This document shows, in pieces, positions 1 through 5,657 of a DNA stretch of 12,715 nucleotides. Under the pieces are notes generated by a model, which saw only the letters and a list, made by a program, of their open reading frames with translations, ran no database searches and was not told where the DNA came from. The stretch covers positions 1 through 12,715 of the forward strand of contig JANZZB010000030.1 of the NCBI GenBank assembly GCA_026419635.1, in the 5' to 3' direction. The stretch comes from Clostridiales bacterium. Lineage in GTDB: Bacteria > Bacillota > Clostridia > Oscillospirales > Butyricicoccaceae. A program made the translations under genes and the position numbers. Every line of letters begins with the position of its first letter. Position 1 is the first letter of the stretch.

Positions 1-301
1 GATTACACCCGCTTGGATTGAAGTGTCCACCGGCATTGGCAAAAGGGTCGGCGGCGGTTCCTGTGCATGAGTTTCCATCGTGGATATGAAATCCAAATAC
101 ATTTGATTGGCAAGTACCCGAGCTATAGGGAAGTCCCTGAACTTCGGCAATCACCAGTACACCGCCCATTAACTGATAGAAATATACCGTCCCGTGAATG
201 TTTGGATAGGACGCACTTCCTGTTATTGTAGCCTGTGCGGTTGGCGTCTGACGAAGTATATTGATAAGTTGACCTGAATTTATTTGTGGGTCTGAAAACA
301 A
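1..301 (-). CDS. Cu/Zn superoxide dismutase family protein, 3' part cut off by the window edge
   Basis: The first 100 residues are visible, reading leftward from a TTG start at 299-301. The start is set by a GGAGG at 310-314, eight bases upstream; no ATG in this frame fits. The metal-binding block GFHIHDGNSCTG (residues 70-81) followed by DPFANAGGHFNP (85-96) matches the Cu/Zn SOD fold: H72 and H74 correspond to the first two copper ligands and H93 to the bridging histidine. The remaining ligands (an HPxHxGD-type block) would lie beyond the window. The upstream strand SYPNIHGTVYFYQ and the EVQGLPYSSGTC stretch also fit the short cytoplasmic SOD-like proteins of Clostridia. There is no signal peptide, so a cytosolic location is inferred. 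Expected role: superoxide dismutation, if both metal sites are complete. An ATG-started frame at 123-323 on the same strand is out of frame with these motifs and is not the gene. Confidence 0.88.
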   Translation of the reverse strand, partial: MFSDPQINSGQLINILRQTPTAQATITGSASYPNIHGTVYFYQLMGGVLVIAEVQGLPYSSGTCQSNVFGFHIHDGNSCTGTAADPFANAGGHFNPSGCN

Positions 302-321
302 TGTAAACACCTCCTTTTATC

Positions 322-350
322 ATTATATTGCGGAAGGTAGGTTATGTTAT
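322..350 (-). promoter_or_regulatory. possible sigma-A promoter for the SOD-family gene
   Basis: On the minus strand a perfect TATAAT lies at 322-327, with ATAACA (4 of 6 matches to TTGACA) at 345-350, spaced 17 bp. The predicted transcription start (about 315-316) would fall at the edge of the ribosome site, giving an unusually short leader of about 15 nt. The -10 match may therefore be fortuitous. Confidence 0.35.
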
Positions 351-369
351 TGGTGGAAGGGGTATTAAG

Positions 370-402
370 AAAAAATTTAACCCCGCCTTATTCAGGTGGG
401 GC
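370..402 (-). terminator. rho-independent terminator downstream of ku
   Basis: A 7-bp GC-rich stem (381-387 with 395-401, one G-T pair) with a 7-nt loop is followed, on the minus strand, by TTAAATTTTTT. The polarity fits transcripts arriving from ku and would insulate the SOD gene. The stop codon of the small ORF downstream of ku lies in the loop. Confidence 0.8.
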
Positions 403-499
403 TTATAAATTCAAGTTTAACAGTAGGGCCTTTTATCCAAAAATGTTCACCTTCAGCACACATCACATAGGTCTTAACTGATCCGTTTCCATTATGCAC
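392..499 (-). CDS. possible 35-aa small protein overlapping the ku 3' end
   Basis: A GTG-initiated frame (497-499) starts inside the last two sense codons of ku, in another frame, and runs 35 codons to a TGA at 392-394. The product, beginning VHNGNGSVKTYVM and ending KGPTVKLEFISPT, has a mixed, protein-like composition (alternating hydrophobic and polar residues, one Trp, one Cys). I do not recognise it. There is no good ribosome site, so it would depend on coupling to ku. The same frame is open further upstream into ku, so its true start is uncertain; it may instead be the relic tail of a lost gene. It is kept because the stretch between the ku stop and the terminator is otherwise unexplained. 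Confidence 0.25.
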   Translation of the reverse strand: MHNGNGSVKTYVMCAEGEHFWIKGPTVKLEFISPT

Positions 500-1289
500 C
501 TTTCGTTTTCTTCGGCTTTGGGGTTTTAGGCGGTTTAGCCTGTTCAATACTTGCTTTTAAGGCATCCATAAGATTGATAACGTTGCCTGCCACTTCTGCT
601 TTAGGTGCAACGATCTCTTTACCGCTAATCTTATTTTCAATCAATTCTTTTAACTTCTGCTGGTATTCGTCTTTATATTCGGAGGGTGTAAAGGGTGTAT
701 CCATTGCATTAATTAATGTTTTGGCCATTGTGAGCTCTTTCTCAGACAATTCGGGTTTGTTATAATTTTTTTGCAAAGCCTTGATATCATTTTCGTAAAA
801 CATAGTGGAGATCAGCACACCATCCTCACGTGGAATGATTGCCATTAGGGTATCTTTTGTTCCGAGCACAGTCTTACCGATAGCTATTTTTTGTTCTTCC
901 ATGAGTGCCCCTCTCAGCAACTCAAAGGCTTTTTCGCTTCCGGCTTCGGGCACAGCCTGATATGTTTTTTCATAAAAAATAGGGGAGATTTGATTCAGTT
1001 GTGCGAAGTGTAGAATCTGAATTGACTTTTCCTTTTCCGTTTTAATTTTTTCTATTTCTTCATCGGTCACAATGATATATTGATCGGGGCTATACTCGTA
1101 CCCTTTTATAATATCATCTTTACCGATTTCCTTACCGCAATGTGCGCAAGTCTTTTTATAACGGATGCGGGAATGATCCTCCTTATGAAGCTGATTAAAG
1201 TGGATATCATTGTCCTGGATAGCGGTATACATTGAAATAGGAATAGATACTAAACCGAAAGAAATTACCGATCTATGCGCGACGGCCAT
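492..1289 (-). CDS. ku: Ku protein, non-homologous end-joining
   Basis: This 265-aa protein belongs to the bacterial Ku family (YkoV-like), homodimeric rings that thread onto DNA double-strand ends and recruit the LigD ligase. The N-terminus MAVAHRSVISFGLVSIPISMY is the typical Ku core start. A CAHC pair (C48, C51) follows, then the central beta-barrel region (FYEKTYQAVPEAGSEKAFELLRGAL, about 105-130) and the helical arm ending in NVINLMDALKASIEQAK. The last 14 residues form a Lys/Pro-rich basic tail, a common bacterial Ku extension that contributes to DNA binding. The start is supported by GAGGTG at 1295-1300, five bases before ATG. No ligD lies in this window. It sits downstream of rpmB on the same strand but is separated by a strong terminator, so it probably has its own promoter. 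In Bacillus subtilis the orthologue is expressed in the forespore; nothing clear here shows the same. Confidence 0.95.
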   Translation of the reverse strand: MAVAHRSVISFGLVSIPISMYTAIQDNDIHFNQLHKEDHSRIRYKKTCAHCGKEIGKDDIIKGYEYSPDQYIIVTDEEIEKIKTEKEKSIQILHFAQLNQISPIFYEKTYQAVPEAGSEKAFELLRGALMEEQKIAIGKTVLGTKDTLMAIIPREDGVLISTMFYENDIKALQKNYNKPELSEKELTMAKTLINAMDTPFTPSEYKDEYQQKLKELIENKISGKEIVAPKAEVAGNVINLMDALKASIEQAKPPKTPKPKKTKGA

Positions 1290-1347
1290 AAAAACACCTC
1301 TTTTTTTGTTTTATTATTTCTCTAAAAATGGAAAAATACGCACAAGG

Positions 1348-1377
1348 CAAAATAAAAGCCGGAGAGTAATCTCCGGT
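1348..1377 (-). terminator. second hairpin between rpmB and ku, possible back-up terminator
   Basis: CCGGAGA (1359-1365) and TCTCCGG (1370-1376) form a perfect 7-bp stem with a 4-nt GTAA loop. On the minus strand the stem is followed by CTTTTATTTT, a moderate U-tract. It lies about 45 bp past the main rpmB terminator and about 60 bp before the ku start, so it could catch read-through or act as a leader hairpin for ku. The plus-strand tail is poorer. Confidence 0.5.
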
Positions 1378-1418
1378 TAGTTTTATAAACCAACGGTTCT
1401 TTGTAAAATTTTAATAGA

Positions 1419-1463
1419 ATTAAAAACAAAAAATCCCTACAGCCTTTGAAGCTGTAGGGATTT
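1419..1463 (-). terminator. rho-independent terminator of rpmB
   Basis: A perfect 13-bp stem (1431-1443 with 1451-1463) closes a 7-nt loop. In the leftward direction it is followed by TTTTTTGTTTTT. It begins 19 bp after the rpmB stop codon, and no such U-run follows on the plus strand, so it is directional. Confidence 0.93.
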
Positions 1464-1481
1464 GAACGATTATGTTAAGTT

Positions 1482-1670
1482 TTACACTGCTCGTTCGACT
1501 TTTCCGGAGCGGAGGCACCTCGTACAGACATTAACATGGCGGGGATTACCTTCTACCATTGCTTTGACGCGTCTGACATTCGGTTTCCACTGCCTGTTGG
1601 ATCTTCTGTGAGAATGGGACACTCTGATGCCAAACGTTACGCCCTTGCCGCAAATCTCGCATTTTGCCAT
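1482..1670 (-). CDS. rpmB: 50S ribosomal protein L28
   Basis: A 62-aa L28 of the zinc-binding type: CEIC (C4, C7) near the N-terminus and CTRC (C49, C52) near the C-terminus form a four-cysteine zinc ribbon. KGVTFGIRVSHSHRRSNRQWKPNV is the conserved L28 core that contacts 23S rRNA. The length is typical of Firmicutes. The start is set by AAAGGAGG at 1681-1688, ten bases upstream of ATG. It is transcribed alone, with its own promoter and a strong terminator, divergently from hprK. Keeping all four cysteines means this is the zinc-dependent (C+) paralogue type; cysteine-free L28 forms are known elsewhere as zinc-starvation replacements. Confidence 0.97.
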   Translation of the reverse strand: MAKCEICGKGVTFGIRVSHSHRRSNRQWKPNVRRVKAMVEGNPRHVNVCTRCLRSGKVERAV

Positions 1671-1715
1671 TGCTTCTGCACCTCCTTTGACCGGTGATTA
1701 CTAAGCGACCTGTAA

Positions 1716-1744
1716 ATGATAACACAACCAATTAAAAAATGCAA
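1716..1744 (-). promoter_or_regulatory. rpmB promoter with extended -10
   Basis: On the minus strand TATCAT (1716-1721, 5 of 6 matches) is preceded directly by TGT, an extended -10. TTGCAT (1739-1744) lies 17 bp upstream as a weak -35. The position about 45 bp from the rpmB start fits. Confidence 0.6.
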
Positions 1745-1746
1745 GC

Positions 1747-1782
1747 ATGAAATTACATTGATTTCATTTTTTTGAATTTCAA
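1747..1782. promoter_or_regulatory. two dyads between the divergent rpmB and hprK promoters
   Basis: ATGAAAT (1747-1753) and ATTTCAT (1761-1767) form a 7-bp inverted repeat with a 7-nt spacer, next to the rpmB -35. TTGAA-T-TTCAA (1772-1782) is a second perfect short palindrome, 5 bp upstream of the hprK -35. Both lie where an operator could act on either promoter, but the region is AT-rich and chance dyads are common. No known operator consensus is claimed. Confidence 0.3.
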
Positions 1783-1787
1783 GACAA

Positions 1788-1816
1788 TTGCTAAAAGCGA
1801 ATTATTATTATATAAT
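1788..1816 (+). promoter_or_regulatory. sigma-A promoter of the hprK cluster
   Basis: TTGCTA (1788-1793, 4 of 6) and a perfect TATAAT (1811-1816) are spaced exactly 17 bp. The predicted start near 1823 gives a leader of about 36 nt before hprK. This is the best promoter found for the rightward genes. Confidence 0.75.
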
Positions 1817-1858
1817 AAAAAAATATGAATAACCATATAATTGGAGGTTATGAGGTTA

Positions 1859-2812
1859 ATGCATGATAAAGAATTTAGCATTTCACTTGAAGAAATAATA
1901 AAGGATTTCGACCTTGAAGTTATCTACGGCCCAGAGGGATTTGAAAAGATTCGAGTTTGTCATGACGACATTAACCGACCCGGTTTGCAACTCGCGGGAT
2001 TTTTTGAGGATTTTGACGCCGACAGAATTCAAATTATGGGAATGGTTGAAACACTGTTTGTCCGAAGTTTTGAAAGTGCGGAACGGACGGCTTGCTTCGA
2101 ACGGCTATTTTCTAAAAAAGTACCTATTGTTATTTTTACAAGATCCATCGAAATCATCCCGGAATGCCTTACAATGGCTGAAAAATACGGTGTAACCATA
2201 TTACGTACTAATCAATATACTTCCGATTTTACTGGCGATCTGATCGGTAAACTTCGTGTTGCGCTCGCACCGCGTATTACAAGACACGGTGTGTTAGTAG
2301 AAGTTTACGGAGAAGGAATTTTAATTCTTGGAGACAGCGGTGTCGGCAAAAGCGAAACTGCTATCGAGCTTGTCAAACGCGGACACCGCCTTGTTGCGGA
2401 TGACGCCGTCGAAATTAAAAAAGTTTCCGATCATACTCTTGTAGGAGCTGCACCCGAAATTATACGACATTTTATTGAACTTAGAGGCATCGGCGTTATT
2501 GATGTTCGTCGCATATTTGGTATGGGCTCCGTAAAACCGACGGAAAGAATCGATCTTGTCATAAACCTAGAGCAATGGGTCGAGGGAAAACATTACGACA
2601 GGCTTGGACTTGAAAACCAGTACACGAATATTTTGGATCTGGATATTCCATCTCTGACAGTACCCGTCAAACCGGGTAGAAACCTTGCTGTTATTATTGA
2701 AGTTGCTTCGATGAATAACAGAAACAAAAAGTTTGGTTACAATGCAGCAGCCGAACTTTCTGACCGTGTTTATAAAAGCACATCGGTAAACGTTACAAGT
2801 AAATTTATTTAA
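1859..2812 (+). CDS. hprK: HPr kinase/phosphorylase
   Basis: A 317-aa bifunctional enzyme that phosphorylates HPr on Ser46 with ATP and removes the phosphate again, the sensor step of carbon catabolite control in Firmicutes. Residues 1-130 are the variable N-terminal domain. The catalytic domain has RHG (catalytic H143), the P-loop GDSGVGKS (158-165), HRLVADD (176-182) and the signature ELRGIGVIDV (207-216), all intact. Length matches the family (about 310). The frame is open from a TTG at 1841, but that codon overlaps the GGAGG (1843-1847), and ATG 1850 is only 2 nt after it. ATG 1859, 11 nt after GGAGG, is preferred. It is the first gene of the rightward cluster, directly after a good promoter. 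Kinase activity in the family is stimulated by fructose-1,6-bisphosphate, made by the pfkA product encoded downstream. Confidence 0.95.
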   Translation: MHDKEFSISLEEIIKDFDLEVIYGPEGFEKIRVCHDDINRPGLQLAGFFEDFDADRIQIMGMVETLFVRSFESAERTACFERLFSKKVPIVIFTRSIEIIPECLTMAEKYGVTILRTNQYTSDFTGDLIGKLRVALAPRITRHGVLVEVYGEGILILGDSGVGKSETAIELVKRGHRLVADDAVEIKKVSDHTLVGAAPEIIRHFIELRGIGVIDVRRIFGMGSVKPTERIDLVINLEQWVEGKHYDRLGLENQYTNILDLDIPSLTVPVKPGRNLAVIIEVASMNNRNKKFGYNAAAELSDRVYKSTSVNVTSKFI

Positions 2813-2837
2813 CATGCAGAAATAGAGGATAGAACCC

Positions 2838-3563
2838 ATGACCGTAGTTGCAGACCTTCATACCCACACAAATGTATCATGTCACGCTTACAGCACATTA
2901 CAGGAAAACTGTCGGGCAGCAGCAGAAAGGAAACTTTACGCAATTGCCGTTACGAATCACGCTCCTGCGATGAAAGACGGAGCCCATATATGGCATTTCA
3001 GCGGAATGCGCAACATACCAAGAAGAATTGACGGAGTTTACTTGTTACGCGGTGCAGAAGTTAACATACTGAATGAAAACGGGGATATTGATATCGATGA
3101 AGTCCGGATAAAATATTTAGACTATGTTATTGCATCCCTGCATGAAGATGTATTTAAGCCTACCACAAGCAAAGCACATACAAAAGCTTTTGAAAATGTT
3201 TTGAAAAATCCATATGTCAATACACTTGGACATCTCGGAAACGGAGCATATCCTTTTGATTACGAAAGGATCATTTCTCAATGCAATAAATATAATAAAA
3301 TAGTTGAAATTAATAACCATTCTTTTACCGTTAGGGAAGGGAGCTCCAAAAACTGCAGGGAAATTGCTCTTTTATGCAAACAATACCAAGTACCTATTGT
3401 ATTGACAACAGATGCGCATATCAGTTTTGAAATCGGCATCTGCGATTATTCTATCGCACTGGTACAGGAAATTGGCTACCCTGAAGAGTTGATATTGAAC
3501 ACCGATTTAAACCGCTTAAGGGATTATTTCCTGAAGATGAAAGGTCTCGATATTTTCCTTTAA
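2838..3563 (+). CDS. PHP-domain phosphoesterase (YcdX-like)
   Basis: A 241-aa single-domain PHP hydrolase. The metal-binding set is visible: HTH (H8, H10), H16, H41 in TNHAP, E74 in RGAE, H102 in SLHED, H132 in LGHLGN, and D192/H194 in TTDAH. This pattern is that of the trinuclear-metal YcdX-type phosphatases. The physiological substrate is not deducible; small phosphoesters are likely. ATG 2838 has GAGG about ten bases upstream. It sits 25 nt after hprK and 20 nt before murB with no terminator, so co-transcription is expected. A PHP gene between hprK and murB is a recurrent Clostridial arrangement, but its role there is not established to my knowledge. Confidence 0.88.
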   Translation: MTVVADLHTHTNVSCHAYSTLQENCRAAAERKLYAIAVTNHAPAMKDGAHIWHFSGMRNIPRRIDGVYLLRGAEVNILNENGDIDIDEVRIKYLDYVIASLHEDVFKPTTSKAHTKAFENVLKNPYVNTLGHLGNGAYPFDYERIISQCNKYNKIVEINNHSFTVREGSSKNCREIALLCKQYQVPIVLTTDAHISFEIGICDYSIALVQEIGYPEELILNTDLNRLRDYFLKMKGLDIFL

Positions 3564-3583
3564 TTTTCGATAGGGGGCTAAGC

Positions 3584-4504
3584 ATGGTTTCGGCAGACAT
3601 TGTTTCAAAAGCAACGGATGCAGGCCTATCCATTTGTTTTCTTGAAAATGAACTGATGAAAAATCATACTACATTTCAGATCGGCGGACCGGTTGAACTG
3701 ATGGCCATACCTAAGGACCGTAAATCGTTAATTGGTTTATTTAGACTTTTGGCGGAAGCTCAAACATCGCCGGTTTACATCATGGGAAACGGGTCAAATC
3801 TGCTTGTTTCAGATGAAGGAATAGACGGAATTGTTGTAAAGACGGAAGATGCTCTGAAAGATTTGAATATTTGCGGCACAGTGATCACAGCGGGAGCCGG
3901 TGTATCGCTTGCCAGAATTTCTACATTTGCTAAAGAAAACAGCCTTTCCGGCTTTGAGTTTGCACACGGTATACCTGGTACACTCGGAGGCGCAGTTTAC
4001 ATGAACGCCGGAGCATACGACGGAGAAATGAAATCGGTCGTTACAAAAACCGAATATCTTAAAAACAACACTATTGAAGCTCTTTTAGATGACAATCATC
4101 AATTCACTTATCGCCATAGTTTTTTCTCGGACCATCCCGAATGTTTTATACTGTCATCCCAAATTAGTCTACACGCGGGGCAGCAGGATGAAATCACTGC
4201 CAAAATTGCAGACTTTTCTAACCGCCGAAGAGAAAAGCAGCCCTTGAATTATCCAAGCGCAGGCAGTGTATTTAAACGGCCGACCGGTTATTTTGCCGGC
4301 AAGTTGATTCAGGACGTCGGTCTTTCCGGTTATATGATCGGTGGAGCACAGGTATCGGAAAAACATGCAGGTTTTATTATCAACCGTGAAGGAGCAACGT
4401 GTCGCGACGTATTAGATTTAATTAAACTGATTAAAATAACAGTTTATGACCGTTTCTCTATTCAACTGGAATGTGAAGTGAAAGTGATCGGAAGAAATGT
4501 TTGA
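3584..4504 (+). CDS. murB: UDP-N-acetylenolpyruvoylglucosamine reductase
   Basis: A 306-aa FAD enzyme of peptidoglycan synthesis that reduces UDP-GlcNAc-enolpyruvate to UDP-MurNAc with NADPH, in the cytosol. FAD-domain motifs: HTTFQIGGP (28-36), GNGSNLLVSD (69-77 region) and GFEFAHGIPGTLGGAVYMNAGAY (123-145). The substrate-binding domain carries YRHSFF (R177, the conserved active-site arginine), NYPSAGSVFKRP (S228, the usual proton donor serine) and LECEVKVIG near the end (E298, the expected catalytic glutamate). The YRHS and SAGS forms without the long insertion make it a type II MurB, as in Bacillus and Staphylococcus. ATG 3584 follows an AGGGGG. Its stop (4502-4504) overlaps or nearly abuts rapZ, implying translational coupling. 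Confidence 0.96.
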   Translation: MVSADIVSKATDAGLSICFLENELMKNHTTFQIGGPVELMAIPKDRKSLIGLFRLLAEAQTSPVYIMGNGSNLLVSDEGIDGIVVKTEDALKDLNICGTVITAGAGVSLARISTFAKENSLSGFEFAHGIPGTLGGAVYMNAGAYDGEMKSVVTKTEYLKNNTIEALLDDNHQFTYRHSFFSDHPECFILSSQISLHAGQQDEITAKIADFSNRRREKQPLNYPSAGSVFKRPTGYFAGKLIQDVGLSGYMIGGAQVSEKHAGFIINREGATCRDVLDLIKLIKITVYDRFSIQLECEVKVIGRNV

Positions 4505-4524
4505 AAGGAAATGACCAAGGACGT

Positions 4525-5385
4525 ATGAAATTTTTAATTATTTCGGGAATGTCGGGAGCCGGAAAGAGCCGCGCCATGGCGGTTTTTGAAGATCTCGGAT
4601 TTTACTGTGTCGACAATATGCCGGTAAGCCTGATACCGAAATTTGCAGAGCTTTGTATGGTGACAACGGATAAATACGAGAACGTTGCCATCGTTACGGA
4701 TGTGCGTGGAGGCGGAGACAAGGATTTTAACGAACTTTTTTCTGCTCTTGATAGCATTGTCAATACCGGCTTTGATTACAGCGTCCTCTTTTTAGACGCT
4801 TCGACTGACGTCCTTATCAATCGATATAAAGAGACACGGCGCAAGCATCCTCTTGATTCAATGGGAATTAAAGAAGCTCTTGATAAAGAGCGTACAATTT
4901 TGGAAACCGTCCGCGATCGAGCGGACTATATTATCGACACGACAATCCTGACCCCTTCTAAGCTTCGGGAACATTTAATCAATATTTTCTCCGTTTCCGG
5001 TACAGTAAGGGCAATCGTAATCAATGTGATTTCATTTGGATTCAAATACGGGATTCCGATTGAGTCCGATCTGCTTTTTGATGTCCGATTTTTGCCGAAC
5101 CCTTTTTACGATGTAAACTTAAAAAGTAAAACCGGAATGGAAAAAGACGTTCGCGATTATGTTTTTAAATCCGGAAAGGCTGAAGAATTTCTCAGGAAAC
5201 TTTACAATATGATTGACTTTTTAATACCACAGTATATCGGCGAGGGAAAAACATCGCTGGTTATATCCATTGGCTGCACCGGCGGAAAACATCGATCGGT
5301 CGCAATTGCCGAAGAGGTTGCGACTTATTTAAAGCATCAGGGGTACCATACAATTTTGAATCACCGCGATTATTTGCGCGGATAA
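4525..5385 (+). CDS. rapZ: RNase adapter/nucleotide-binding protein RapZ (YvcJ)
   Basis: A 286-aa P-loop protein. The N-terminal half has GMSGAGKS (8-15), the FEDLGFYCVDNMP block (21-33) and TDVRGG (58-63). The C-terminal domain has SFGFKYGIP (170-178), DVRFLPNPFY (186-195) and SIGCTGGKHRSV (248-259). In E. coli RapZ controls glucosamine-6-phosphate synthase through small RNAs. In Bacillus the orthologue YvcJ hydrolyses nucleotides and is encoded beside YvcK and WhiA; the precise role in Clostridia is unknown. Start choice: a TTG at 4501, overlapping the murB stop, would add eight residues and has a GGAAG upstream. ATG 4525 gives the usual short MKFLIISG start but only a close AAGGA. I prefer the ATG, with moderate certainty. 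The TAA stop at 5383-5385 is also the first three bases of the inverted-repeat element that follows. Confidence 0.93.
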   Translation: MKFLIISGMSGAGKSRAMAVFEDLGFYCVDNMPVSLIPKFAELCMVTTDKYENVAIVTDVRGGGDKDFNELFSALDSIVNTGFDYSVLFLDASTDVLINRYKETRRKHPLDSMGIKEALDKERTILETVRDRADYIIDTTILTPSKLREHLINIFSVSGTVRAIVINVISFGFKYGIPIESDLLFDVRFLPNPFYDVNLKSKTGMEKDVRDYVFKSGKAEEFLRKLYNMIDFLIPQYIGEGKTSLVISIGCTGGKHRSVAIAEEVATYLKHQGYHTILNHRDYLRG

Positions 5386-5409
5386 GCATAAGAGGCAAAT
5401 CTGAACCCG
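5383..5409 (+). repeat. left terminal inverted repeat
   Basis: Twenty-seven bases from the TA overlapping the rapZ stop codon to the CCCG at 5406-5409. They are the reverse complement of 5631-5657 apart from one position. Confidence 0.9.
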
Positions 5410-5515
5410 CCTATATGCTTAGCGTTTCGGCGTCTTTCTTCGTTGTTCTCCTTTGTGGGCGTCAGCCCACCGGCGTCGGCCGTCTTGAAATCCACCAAAA
5501 ATCAAAGCATATAGG
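5410..5515. repeat. inner inverted-repeat domain A of the element
   Basis: Perfect 11-bp arms CCTATATGCTT (5410-5420) and AAGCATATAGG (5505-5515) directly follow the left terminal repeat. A GTGGGC-GTCA-GCCCAC hairpin (5455-5470) sits near the middle. The arm sequence resembles the terminal repeat motif (AAGCATAAGAGG against AAGCATATAGG), suggesting the arms derive from the same end sequence or an older nested copy. Confidence 0.75.
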
Positions 5516-5522
5516 TCGAAGA

Positions 5523-5630
5523 TTTTTGAGGGAGCAGAATTTTGTCAGTGCAAAGAAAAACACGTTGGTAATACTGACGTATGGCAATGGGTTTTTTTGC
5601 GGCAATGGCGGAATTTATGCCCCTCAAAAA
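5523..5630. repeat. inner inverted-repeat domain B of the element
   Basis: Perfect 10-bp arms TTTTTGAGGG (5523-5532) and CCCTCAAAAA (5621-5630) end directly against the right terminal repeat. Inside lie a shorter inverted repeat, GTCAGT (5544-5549) with ACTGAC (5573-5578), and a GGCAATGG repeated directly at 5583 and 5601. The domain spans 108 bp, almost the same as domain A (106 bp). Confidence 0.7.
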
Positions 5631-5657
5631 CGGGTTCGGATTTGCCTCTTATGCTTA
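5631..5657 (-). repeat. right terminal inverted repeat
   Basis: This is the reverse complement of 5383-5409 with one mismatch. It ends in TA at 5656-5657, nine bases before the yvcK ribosome site. No run of T follows, so the long stem does not look like an intrinsic terminator for rightward transcription. Confidence 0.9.

Larger units (their letters stand above)
5383..5657. mobile_element. MITE-like 275-bp element with 27-bp terminal inverted repeats and TA ends
   Basis: The left end (5383-5409, beginning TAAGCATAAGAGGC) and right end (5631-5657) are inverted repeats matching at 26 of 27 positions; the single difference (T5402 against G5638) would be a G-U pair in RNA. Both ends carry a TA, as expected for TA-targeting IS630/Tc1-mariner-type elements. 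The interior has no credible gene: the open frames through it have no family resemblance or good ribosome site. It holds two nested inverted repeats: 5410-5420 with 5505-5515 (11 bp, perfect) and 5523-5532 with 5621-5630 (10 bp, perfect). Joining the flanks through one TA gives rapZ ending GGA TAA and yvcK starting 19 nt later, a normal operon junction. No transposase is nearby, so any mobility would need one supplied in trans. Naming the transposase family is inference. Confidence 0.8.

Noticed and set aside
123..323. 66-residue ATG-started frame on the minus strand
   Set aside because: It is out of frame with the SOD motifs read from the TTG at 301 and has no family resemblance.
1312..1339. 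Possible forespore-type (sigma-G-like) promoter for ku: GTATT and AATAATA spaced 16 bp on the minus strand
   Set aside because: Both boxes are imperfect and the spacing is short; in such AT-rich DNA the match is not convincing.
1546..1731. 61-residue frame overlapping rpmB on the same strand
   Set aside because: It is a shadow of rpmB in another frame, starting within the promoter region.
1824..1840. Small dyad ATATG/CATAT in the hprK leader
   Set aside because: The 5-bp AT-only stem is too weak to call a regulatory structure or riboswitch.
5541..5578. Possible outward promoter in the element (TTGTCA with a TAATAC further on)
   Set aside because: The spacing is about 20 bp and the -10 is poor; it is not supportable as a promoter.
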